Positions 1 through 4,650 are shown, counted from the first letter of the stretch. The stretch: DNA of 5,540 nt from Trichodesmium sp. MAG_R04 (GCA_023356515.1 JAKQYG010000292.1:1-5540); one strand, 5' to 3'. The notes: generated by a model not told the origin, from the letters alone. Numbers and translations are program-made.

Positions 1-114
1 CGTAAATATCGTCGTCTAGTTGTACGATGGGAACGTATTTCTGCTTGCTTTGATGCTTTTTTAGCGATCGCCACTATACATATTTGGATTAATCGCATAT
101 TATTAGTGGGATAG
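1..114 (+). CDS. Transposase, IS5-like family, C-terminal end (partial)
   Basis: Frame 1 is open from the first base and ends at TAG 112-114, giving the last 37 residues of a protein that begins outside the window. The string RRLVVRWER followed by a hydrophobic stretch (FDAFLAIATIHIWINRIL) is typical of the C-terminal helix of IS5/IS4-type DDE transposases, where RRL-x-x-RWE follows the catalytic glutamate region. The catalytic residues are not in the window, so it cannot be said whether the gene is intact. The GCGATCGC octamer at 64-71 lies inside it. It marks the right-hand side of an insertion sequence entering from the left; the exact element end was not located. The family call rests on recognising this short tail, so subgroup assignment is uncertain. 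Confidence 0.68.
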   Translation, partial: RKYRRLVVRWERISACFDAFLAIATIHIWINRILLVG

Positions 115-525
115 GTTCATGTTAATTGCTGTATTCTCGTCCCAATTAAAACTGCCCTGCATTTAGGGCAAAAATAAGTTCTAACTGAGAAAGTTAATGG
201 CAATTTATAATCTTACTACAATTTTGTGATTTATTCAATAACTTCTACTCCTCTCTCATTACATATTGAGCCAAGTAGTGCCAAATTAGTTACACATACT
301 CTAGGTGCCGAACAGCTTGTATTGTAAGAATCATAGGGAAGAAAATTAGGAAATTAATTTTGCCTAGGCACTTACCACTTATTTAAGTTCTTTTAGATAG
401 AAAATTAGTAACCAATAGGAAAAATCCTCAGGCATTGTTCATTTCCACATACCATTATGGGAGTAAGAATACCAAATATTTTTCATGTGTTAAATTAGTT
501 ATATTAATGAGTTGAGGAAACAACA
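115..525. other. AT-rich spacer between IS end and metallothionein gene
   Basis: About 410 bp with no supported gene. It should contain the end of the insertion sequence and the promoter of the metallothionein gene. A small hairpin lies at 153-170. A TATATT at 500-505 could be a -10 box but has no convincing -35 partner. I looked for the 12-2-12 inverted repeat with TGAA/TTCA half sites bound by SmtB/ZiaR/AztR-type zinc sensors and did not see a good match. A ten-base palindrome TGCCTAGGCA lies around 361-370. Confidence 0.6.
153..170. terminator. Small hairpin downstream of transposase, possible terminator
   Basis: TGCCCT (153-158) and AGGGCA (165-170) form a 6 bp stem with the loop GCATTT. 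It lies about 40 bp after the transposase stop codon. The plus strand continues with AAAAATAA rather than a T run. Read on the minus strand the stem is followed by GTTTTAATT, a weak T tract. It may be a terminator or a subterminal repeat of the insertion sequence. Confidence 0.3.
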
Positions 526-699
526 ATGATTGACGTAACTAAAATGAAATGCGCTTGTGTGGATTGCCTATGTGTGGTTAATACTAGTGTAGCGGTGATG
601 GAAGGCCAATCATACTACTGCTCCGAGGAATGTGCTAATGGACACCCGAGTGATGTAACTTGCTGCGGTAATACTGGTTGTAACTGCCATAGCGAATAA
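526..699 (+). CDS. smtA: SmtA-type bacterial metallothionein
   Basis: A 57-residue cysteine-rich protein that should bind several zinc ions through thiolates in the cytoplasm, buffering or detoxifying Zn (and possibly Cd or Cu). It aligns without gaps to the Synechococcus SmtA pattern from memory: CACxxCLC at residues 9-16, YYCSEECANGH at 30-40, then CGNTGCNC at 47-54. Cysteines are at 9, 11, 14, 16, 32, 36, 46, 47, 52 and 54, with histidines at 40 and 55. Compared with SmtA there is an extra cysteine at 46 (Gly in SmtA), and the zinc-binding His49 is replaced by Asn. The ATG is preceded by GAGG at 514-517 with 8 nt spacing, which supports this start. No smtB-like repressor gene or clear SmtB operator is visible nearby, so its control cannot be read from the window. 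An apparently monocistronic unit. Confidence 0.93.
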   Translation: MIDVTKMKCACVDCLCVVNTSVAVMEGQSYYCSEECANGHPSDVTCCGNTGCNCHSE

Positions 700-717
700 C
701 TAGAATGTCCCTCGAGT

Positions 718-738
718 AGAAACTAGAAACTGGAAACA
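718..738. repeat. Tandem heptamer repeat, three units
   Basis: AGAAACT, AGAAACT and GGAAACA follow one another starting 19 bp after the metallothionein stop codon. The 7-base period resembles the short tandemly repeated repetitive (STRR) sequences known from heterocystous cyanobacteria. It is short and the third unit is degenerate, so chance is possible, but two other heptamer arrays occur in the window (2978-2998 and 3427-3454). Confidence 0.5.
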
Positions 739-849
739 TAGTCTACCTATCAGTTAAAATATCAAGGATCTGACCAAAGAAATGGAGTTTTTAAGACTAA
801 CAGGTGAAGTGCGTTAGTACAAGGAACAATCTTCACCCAATCCTTATTT

Positions 850-1011
850 TTAGAAAAAACCATCTTGGCCAGAGACAACCAGGCGATCGCCCATTACTCC
901 AGTCCCCCTAGTCCTAAGAACGATTCCAACTAAAGCAGACCACCCCCAAAAATTATGTTTAGGAATGAGAATTAAATAAAGTCCAGAATTGTTTGAAAAT
1001 AACTTACTCAA
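850..1011 (-). pseudogene. Possible C-terminal remnant of an unidentified protein
   Basis: A minus-strand open frame runs from TTG at 1009-1011 (a stop lies two codons further upstream) to TAA at 850-852, 53 codons. Its C-terminal half, including GIVLRTRGTGVMGDRLVVSG and ending QDGFF, reads like real protein: a hydrophobic stretch (LYLILIP, WSALVGIVL), then a polar tail, with a HIP1 octamer at 883-890 encoding GDRL. There is no ATG except Met40 and no Shine-Dalgarno sequence. The neighbouring minus frame reads FLGLGGLE then stop across the same bases, which would fit a frameshift in a glycine-rich segment. I do not recognise the family. It could be the decayed 3' end of a membrane-associated protein, or simply a chance frame. 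Confidence 0.25.
883..890. repeat. HIP1 octamer GCGATCGC (intergenic copy)
   Basis: HIP1 is the highly iterated palindrome abundant in many cyanobacterial genomes. Other copies in this window lie at 64-71 (transposase), 2118-2125 (yraN) and 4011-4018 (queA). This is the only one outside a recognised gene, which mildly supports the idea that 850-1011 was once coding. Confidence 0.9.
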
Positions 1012-1211
1012 ATGATCTTAAGTTTAGGCAATTTAACTTGTGTAGATAATAAAATCCTCATTTTTCAAGGCACCAAAACAATACTCTTCACAAAAGGTAA
1101 GTCAAAACTGTTAGCTAGAACCATTCCCCTGGCCCCACTAAAGGTATCAATTCTGGAAGCTATTAGTTATTTCCCTCTTCACTTAATTCCTAAAACTCAG
1201 GCGAATAAAAA

Positions 1212-1739
1212 TTATTCACAAAAGAGTGTATCTCTTGTTTTATTAAGTGTAATAGTATTTATCCCTTTAGCATTTTTGCACAGCTCTTTTGTAGTATCTT
1301 TTCGCAAAAAAGCATCGGTAAAATCTGCCCCATCAATAATTGCTTTACGAAATTGAGTATGGAAAGCATAAGCACCTTCCAAAATAGCATTAGTCAAATT
1401 TGCTTTGTTAAAATTAGCATTATCCAAAGTAGAATAACTAAGATTTGCTCCCTCTAAATTAGCTCCTTCTAAATGAGCGCCAAACAAACTAACTCCACTT
1501 AAATTTGCATTACTAAAGTTACTTTGACGCAGAATTGATTTAGTAAATGAATCATTAGTTAAGTCTTGATTAGAAAAATCATGACCTACCAAGATTTGTT
1601 TGTCATACTCATCAGCTAAAATTGGTGTCACTTTAGTAAAGGTTATGGCAGTTATTGCCCCTATAGCAACTATATATACTACTAATGAAAAGACAAAGCT
1701 AACTAAAACTTGGGAAGTTTTCTGTTGTCTAAAATTCAT
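1212..1739 (-). CDS. Secreted pentapeptide-repeat protein (thylakoid-lumen type)
   Basis: A 175-residue protein. Residues 1-10 are polar with Arg and Lys, 11-33 form one hydrophobic segment, and PILADE at 39-44 looks like a signal-peptidase site (cleavage probably after Ala42). From about residue 52 to 147 there are roughly 19 consecutive pentapeptides of the A(N/D)LxG type (for example AHLEG, ANLEG, ANLSY, ANFNK, ANLTN, ADFTD). They should fold as a right-handed quadrilateral beta helix of four to five coils. The tail has Cys154 (KELCKNAKG) and Cys174 (TRDTLFC), which could form a disulfide. This tail pattern is typical of cyanobacterial and plant lumenal pentapeptide proteins of the TL15/TL17/TL20.3 kind; their molecular function is not established. 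The protein is expected in the thylakoid lumen or periplasm. It is divergent from yraN across a 56 bp gap. The Met at 1739 fits the signal peptide well, although no clear Shine-Dalgarno sequence precedes it. Confidence 0.88.
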   Translation of the reverse strand: MNFRQQKTSQVLVSFVFSLVVYIVAIGAITAITFTKVTPILADEYDKQILVGHDFSNQDLTNDSFTKSILRQSNFSNANLSGVSLFGAHLEGANLEGANLSYSTLDNANFNKANLTNAILEGAYAFHTQFRKAIIDGADFTDAFLRKDTTKELCKNAKGINTITLNKTRDTLFCE

Positions 1740-1795
1740 GTTTCTTCTGGCTAATTTACTTTAATCATACGTATATTGTTGTAGAATAAACTAAA
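1740..1795. promoter_or_regulatory. Divergent promoter region, pentapeptide gene / yraN
   Basis: This 56 bp AT-rich gap must hold at least part of both promoters. On the minus strand TATGAT (1764-1769) could be the -10 box of the pentapeptide-repeat gene, 24 bp before its ATG. On the plus strand TAGAAT (1782-1787) resembles a -10 box but ends only 8 bp before the yraN ATG, so it would give an almost leaderless transcript. No good -35 hexamers are seen and neither start has a Shine-Dalgarno sequence. Confidence 0.3.
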
Positions 1796-2335
1796 ATGAG
1801 CTTTTCTTTATCTAGTCAATCTACTTATATTTCCCAAAAAATTGACAAAGGTATTTTGGGAGAAGAGCTAGTAGCAAAATGGTTACACAAAGAAGGTTGG
1901 CAAATACTCCATCGAAGGTGGCAATGTCCCTGGGGAGAATTAGATATTATTGCTACGAAAACTTCTCCATTTAGGGATAGTTCTAGTCAAAACTACCCCA
2001 TTGTAGCATTTGTGGAAGTAAAAACCCGTAGTCGAGGTAACTGGGATCTAGATGGTTTACTAGCAGTTACAGAATCAAAACAAGCCAAACTATGGAAAAC
2101 TGCAGAAATGTTTTTGAGCGATCGCCCAGAATTAGCAGATTATTCATGTAGATTTGATATAGCCCTAGTAAGGTGTCATTATACTAGAAAAGATTCTCAC
2201 CTTCGGAGAACCATATCATTAGAAAAGCAACTATCTGAGTTAACTATTGAAGTTGGGAATTCTTTAGAATTAGCAGGTTATCAGTTCATTTTACAGAATT
2301 ATATTGCTTCTGCTTTTATTATTCACTTGGACTAA
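1796..2335 (+). CDS. yraN: YraN/UPF0102 family protein, endonuclease-like fold
   Basis: A 179-residue member of the UPF0102 (YraN) family, which has a PD-(D/E)xK restriction-endonuclease-like fold; its cellular role is poorly defined. The family signatures are all present. KGILGEELVAKWL at 18-30 is the N-terminal GxxGE helix with Glu23. WGELDII at 46-52 carries the expected metal ligand Asp50. FVEVKTR at 72-78 carries Glu74 and Lys76. RFDIALV at 119-125 is the final core strand. The usual length is about 120-130 residues; the excess is about 15 residues before the GxxGE helix and a poorly conserved stretch after about 128. ATG 1796 is the first in-frame Met; no strong Shine-Dalgarno sequence is present. 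It is divergent from the pentapeptide-repeat gene and convergent with the 129-residue unknown. The HIP1 octamer at 2118-2125 is inside the gene. Confidence 0.9.
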   Translation: MSFSLSSQSTYISQKIDKGILGEELVAKWLHKEGWQILHRRWQCPWGELDIIATKTSPFRDSSSQNYPIVAFVEVKTRSRGNWDLDGLLAVTESKQAKLWKTAEMFLSDRPELADYSCRFDIALVRCHYTRKDSHLRRTISLEKQLSELTIEVGNSLELAGYQFILQNYIASAFIIHLD

Positions 2336-2368
2336 ATACTTAACAATTGTGAAGAATCAATTAAGTAT
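2336..2368. terminator. AT-rich hairpin after yraN, possible terminator
   Basis: ATACTTAA (2336-2343) pairs perfectly with TTAAGTAT (2361-2368), starting on the base after the yraN stop codon. Further pairs TTG/CAA can form inside after a three-base bulge. The stem is AT-rich and no T run follows, so it is a weak intrinsic terminator at best; it may serve the convergent genes in both directions or protect the transcript 3' end. Confidence 0.35.
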
Positions 2369-2376
2369 ATTAAACA

Positions 2377-2445
2377 TTTGTTGTACCCATACTAACGTTA
2401 TATAACATAACATCGTTGTTTATATGATGTATGGGTACAAACAAA
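2377..2445. repeat. Inverted repeat between two convergent genes
   Basis: TGTACCCATAC (2382-2392) and GTATGGGTACA (2429-2439) are a perfect 11 bp inverted repeat. The arms extend outward as TTTGT / AACAAA (2377-2381 and 2440-2445) with one bulged base, giving arms of about 16 bp around a 36 bp AT-rich spacer. The spacer itself contains ATATAA / TTATAT complementarity, so the whole 69 bp can fold into one long hairpin or cruciform. It lies between the 3' ends of yraN and the 129-residue unknown. It could be a bidirectional terminator or a miniature mobile element or its relic. There is no T run on either side, so the mobile-element view is at least as likely. Confidence 0.6.
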
Positions 2446-2464
2446 CTAAGGGCCAGATGCAAGA

Positions 2465-2854
2465 TCAACCCAAAGTTTCTGGGCAATATCCCAAGCCCTT
2501 AACAAATTGGGTTCTAAATGCCTCTATTTCATCTTGATTTGGCTTTCCATGGGAAACCACTGCTACCTGATAACGTCTCATTACACTTAAGGGTGATTGT
2601 CCAGTTTCCAAACCCCATAGTGCTATTCTGACACGGATATCAGGATCATAAGGTATTCCTAATTCATTCATAAAAGCCCTAAAATCTCCATGTTTTTGAG
2701 GAGTCAAGTATCGACTCATTTTTACTTTTATGACCCAACCATCAATTTGATGAATCACTGTCATAAACTGAAGTGGGAGTTTGTGGGTCGTCTTGAAATA
2801 TTCAACTACTCTCAGACACAGGCTAGTATTTGCTAAAAAGTAAAGGTATTCCAT
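2465..2854 (-). CDS. Conserved-looking protein of unknown function
   Basis: I cannot name this 129-residue protein. The composition is that of a real soluble cytosolic protein: no signal peptide, no continuous membrane segment, and a mix of charged and aromatic residues. Segments that look constrained are LCLRVVEYF (12-20), IDGWVIKVKMSRYLTPQKHGDFR (37-59, including the Lys-Arg-rich KVKMSRY), LGIPYDPDIRVRIALWGLE (65-83) and SVMRRYQVAVVSHGKP (90-105). The C-terminus ends GYCPETLG. No catalytic motif is evident. The start at 2854 is the longest ATG; a second Met at residue 31 (codon 2762-2764) is possible, and neither has a clear Shine-Dalgarno sequence. Residues before Met31 look protein-like, which favours the longer form. 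The gene stands alone, convergent with yraN, and a miniature element (2920-3056) lies 65 bp upstream, so its promoter is within or before that element. Confidence 0.75.
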   Translation of the reverse strand: MEYLYFLANTSLCLRVVEYFKTTHKLPLQFMTVIHQIDGWVIKVKMSRYLTPQKHGDFRAFMNELGIPYDPDIRVRIALWGLETGQSPLSVMRRYQVAVVSHGKPNQDEIEAFRTQFVKGLGYCPETLG

Positions 2855-2919
2855 ATATCAAATTATTACCGCTTACAAATGTCCCTTTTCCCATAGTTTA
2901 ACCTCTGAGTTTTATTTTC

Positions 2920-3056
2920 TATAGCAATCCCAAATAGGTTGTGACAATTCAAAAAATAGAAATAAACTCCATAACTCTTGCCCATTGCCTATTGCCTCCA
3001 AACTTATTCCCAAAAAGCTTTCAAATTGTGGAAACCAATAAAATAAGATTGCTATA
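2920..3056. mobile_element. Miniature inverted-repeat element, copy 1
   Basis: This 137 bp element has perfect 10 bp terminal inverted repeats, TATAGCAATC at 2920-2929 and GATTGCTATA at 3047-3056. A related 142 bp copy lies at 5257-5398 in the same orientation. The first 36 bases of the two copies match at 33 positions, with three transitions, and the last 20 match at 18. The middle is more diverged, with small length differences. There is no open frame, so it would be mobilised in trans. If the outermost TA at each end is a target duplication, the ends read TAGCAATC, compatible with TA-inserting IS630/Tc1-type elements; that assignment is inference. It contains a heptamer array at 2978-2998. 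Copy 1 lies 65 bp upstream of the minus-strand gene starting at 2854. Confidence 0.8.
2978..2998. repeat. Tandem heptamer array inside miniature element copy 1
   Basis: TTGCCCA, TTGCCTA and TTGCCTC are three consecutive 7-base units. The equivalent place in copy 2 (5315-5335) reads TTGCCTA, TTCAGCA, TTGCACC, so the same 7-base phase is kept but degenerate. The array therefore seems to be part of the element and not a later insertion. Confidence 0.6.
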
Positions 3057-3091
3057 TTACAGAGGCAATATTGAAAGTACTGGGAAACGGT

Positions 3092-3127
3092 GATAGAAAG
3101 CGGGGCGGATATTGCCGCTTCCCTATC
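3092..3127. other. GC-rich hairpin, possible small RNA or terminator stem
   Basis: GATAG (3092-3096) pairs with CTATC (3123-3127), and AAGCGG (3098-3103) pairs with CCGCTT (3115-3120), with a one-base versus two-base internal loop and an 11 nt apical loop. It is clearly richer in GC than its surroundings. An alternative short stem GCGG/CCGC inside the loop is possible. No T run follows on either strand, so a classical terminator is unlikely. It may be part of an untranslated leader, a small RNA, or an element relic. Confidence 0.4.
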
Positions 3128-3238
3128 AACAAATTAGATGTATGTCTACAATATATAGATGCCTAAAAGAGCTATTGAATTCTGTGGTATTTGCACTACT
3201 ACAGCTATATCTGCCTAGTATTCTCTAATTAGGTTGAT

Positions 3239-3344
3239 ACTAATATACTTACTTTTATACATTACAGATTACTACGGGAGAAGTACCCTAATTTATATGG
3301 GTGGTTTCTCCTACCCCATTAATGTATTAAGTAATATAAGTAGT
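3239..3344. repeat. Long imperfect inverted repeat in queA upstream region
   Basis: The outer arms 3239-3264 and 3320-3344 are complementary with gaps; the best blocks are TTACTT/AAGTAA and ATACATTA with TAATGTAT. Inside, GGAGAA (3277-3282) pairs with TTCTCC (3306-3311) and ACCC (3285-3288) with GGGT (3299-3302), closing a 10 nt loop. The whole 106 bp can form a single long hairpin. It has no open frame. It could be a miniature mobile element distinct from the TATAGCAATC family, or a regulatory RNA leader of queA. Confidence 0.55.
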
Positions 3345-3358
3345 AAACAAGACTCAAT

Positions 3359-3420
3359 CTCCTCTTCCAAGAGGAGCAAAAGGAAATCTAGATTTTTCTT
3401 GTCTCCTTAATTATAGGAGG
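3359..3420 (+). promoter_or_regulatory. queA leader hairpins that include the AGGAGG sequence
   Basis: CTCCTCTT (3359-3366) and AAGAGGAG (3369-3376) are a perfect inverted repeat. A second short stem is CTCCT (3403-3407) with AGGAG (3415-3419), part of AGGAGG at 3415-3420, the only strong Shine-Dalgarno-like sequence before queA. The CTCCT and AGGAG blocks can pair in exclusive ways: 3372-3376 with 3403-3407 would free the AGGAGG, and 3359-3363 could instead pair with 3415-3419. This is the geometry of a translational switch, but no ligand or partner is suggested and the blocks are short. Confidence 0.35.
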
Positions 3421-3426
3421 TAGTGG

Positions 3427-3454
3427 TAACTGATAACTGAGAACTGAGAACTAA
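3427..3454. repeat. Four-unit heptamer array directly before the queA start
   Basis: TAACTGA, TAACTGA, GAACTGA and GAACTAA run from 3427 to 3454, one base before the queA ATG. The period is exactly seven bases, as in the STRR sequences of heterocystous cyanobacteria. The AGGAGG at 3415-3420 is 35 nt from the ATG; without the 28 nt of array the spacing would be 7 nt, a normal Shine-Dalgarno distance. The array carries an in-frame TGA (3438-3440), so queA cannot start further upstream. Confidence 0.75.
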
Positions 3455-3455
3455 A

Positions 3456-4556
3456 ATGACCGATTTAGATTGGTCCATTGAGGCTTATGATTATGAACTT
3501 CCCCAAGAGCTAATTGCTCAAAATCCAGTTGTACCTAGAGACAGCTCTCGCTTAATGGTTATAGAATCTCTCACACACCATTATTACATTTTTAGAGATT
3601 TACCTGATTTACTCCAACCAGAAGATTTGCTGATTTTGAATAATACCTGTGTGATTCCTGCTAGGCTTTATGGTCATAAAACGAGTGGTGCTCAGGTAGA
3701 AATCTTGTTATTGAAACCAGTCACAAGTGATTCTTGGTTAGCTTTGGTAAAACCTGGTAAACGTTTTACGACTGGAGCAAGGATTGATTTTGAACCTAAT
3801 TCATCCTGTGCATGTGATTATAAGTTACAGGCAACAGTATTAGCAACTGATCAAGAAACTGGTGGACGTATTTTACAATTTCATTTACCCCAAGGGGTTT
3901 CTTTGCTCGATTTGTTAGACCAGTTTGGTCATGTCCCTTTTCCTCCTTATCTTGCAGATTCACAGGCTCTCACTGAACAATATCAAACTGTATATAGCAG
4001 GGTAGCAGGAGCGATCGCCGCTCCTACTGCTGGTTTGCATTTTACTGATGAATTACTTGAGAAACTAGAACAACGGAATATTGGACAAGCTTTTATAACT
4101 TTGCACGTTGGTATTGGCACATTTCGTCCAGTTGAAGTTAAAGACATTACTACCCATAATATTCACTCTGAATGGGTTGAAGTTTCATCTTTGACCATAG
4201 ATAAAATTCATCAGGCAAAGGCTAAAGGTGGACGTATTATTGCGGTGGGAACTACAGTAGTTAGAGCTATCGAAGGAGCAGCACTAGCTAATGATAATGG
4301 TGGCAGTCATAGTTCTCTGATTATACCATTTTGTGATTATACAAATATATTTATTTATCCTGGTTACAAATGGCGGGTGATAGAAGGTTTAATAACTAAC
4401 TTTCATCTTCCACGTTCTAGTTTACTGATGCTTGTTAGTGCTATGATTGGTAGAAAACGTCTTTTAAGTTTATACCAGGATGCAATTGCTCAACAATACC
4501 GCTTTTATTCTTTTGGTGATGCAATGTTGATTCTACCATCTGCTAGAATTAATTGA
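3456..4556 (+). CDS. queA: S-adenosylmethionine:tRNA ribosyltransferase-isomerase
   Basis: QueA transfers and isomerises the ribosyl moiety of S-adenosylmethionine onto 7-aminomethyl-7-deazaguanine at tRNA position 34, giving epoxyqueuosine, the penultimate step of queuosine synthesis. The 366-residue length is normal for the family. Conserved blocks appear in order: YDYELPQELIAQNP and RDSSRLMV (11-35), LLILNNTCVIPARLYGHK (58-75), GHVPFPPYL (158-166), YQTVYSRVAGAIAAPTAGLH (176-195), HVGIGTFRPVEV (217-228), IHSEWVEV (236-243), GGRIIAVGTTVVRAIE (258-273), TNIFIYPGYKWRVIEGLITN (296-315), then FHLPRSSLLMLVSAMIG (316-332). An insertion rich in Ser/Cys around 113-122 (EPNSSCACDY) is in a variable region. 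The ATG directly follows a heptamer array, with the nearest Shine-Dalgarno sequence 35 nt away, so translation initiation may be inefficient or regulated. It is a single transcription unit, convergent with rpmF. Confidence 0.97.
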   Translation: MTDLDWSIEAYDYELPQELIAQNPVVPRDSSRLMVIESLTHHYYIFRDLPDLLQPEDLLILNNTCVIPARLYGHKTSGAQVEILLLKPVTSDSWLALVKPGKRFTTGARIDFEPNSSCACDYKLQATVLATDQETGGRILQFHLPQGVSLLDLLDQFGHVPFPPYLADSQALTEQYQTVYSRVAGAIAAPTAGLHFTDELLEKLEQRNIGQAFITLHVGIGTFRPVEVKDITTHNIHSEWVEVSSLTIDKIHQAKAKGGRIIAVGTTVVRAIEGAALANDNGGSHSSLIIPFCDYTNIFIYPGYKWRVIEGLITNFHLPRSSLLMLVSAMIGRKRLLSLYQDAIAQQYRFYSFGDAMLILPSARIN

Positions 4557-4594
4557 AATAAAATTACTGTAGCGCCTGCATCTTTCTTGTAAAA

Positions 4595-4650
4595 GGGCTT
4601 TCAACATTGGCATAGTTTTAATAGGTAAACCATTGGCAGTTAAAAAGCCC
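4595..4650 (-). terminator. Inverted repeat between queA and rpmF ends, possible terminator
   Basis: GGGCTTT (4595-4601) and AAAGCCC (4644-4650) form a 7 bp perfect stem around a 42 nt loop, between the convergent stop codons. On the minus strand the second arm is followed by TTTT, which would suit rpmF termination. The loop is much longer than in a standard intrinsic terminator. The loop also contains two ATTGGCA direct copies. Confidence 0.3.

Larger units (their letters stand above)
700..1211. other. Gene-poor spacer downstream of metallothionein gene
   Basis: About 510 bp holding the heptamer repeat at 718-738 and the possible remnant at 850-1011, and otherwise nothing recognisable. An open plus-strand frame of 114 codons starts at 1012, but its second half is antisense to the well-supported pentapeptide-repeat gene, it has no Shine-Dalgarno sequence, and its protein has no recognisable features. 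I therefore treat it as non-coding. No terminator-like hairpin was found for the metallothionein gene or for the minus-strand gene ending at 1212. Confidence 0.55.
3057..3455. other. Structured 400 bp leader/spacer before queA
   Basis: No protein gene is supported here; the only short frames (for example 19 codons near 3160) look random. Instead it holds a series of inverted repeats: a GC-rich hairpin at 3092-3127, a long imperfect hairpin at 3239-3344, two short hairpins at 3359-3419 and a heptamer array at 3427-3454. A promoter for queA must lie here, but no clear sigma-70 pair was identified. No preQ1 riboswitch pattern was seen. Confidence 0.6.

Noticed and set aside
115..525. SmtB/ZiaR-type zinc operator before the metallothionein gene
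   Set aside because: No pair of TGAA and TTCA half sites with the right spacing was found; an isolated TTCA near 440 and 483 is not enough.
1012..1356. Plus-strand open frame of 114 codons
   Set aside because: Its second half is antisense to the pentapeptide-repeat gene, which has clear protein repeats and a signal peptide; the frame has no Shine-Dalgarno sequence and no recognisable protein features.
3156..3218. Short frame starting at an ATG near 3160 (about 19 codons)
   Set aside because: It is very short, has no Shine-Dalgarno sequence and its composition looks random.
3427..3454. CRISPR-like or direct-repeat array
   Set aside because: The units are only 7 bases with no spacers between them, so this is a simple tandem heptamer array and not CRISPR.
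3057..3455. preQ1 riboswitch before queA
   Set aside because: The queuosine link made this worth checking, but I could not find the compact preQ1-I pattern of a short C-rich-loop hairpin followed by an A-rich tail close to the start codon.
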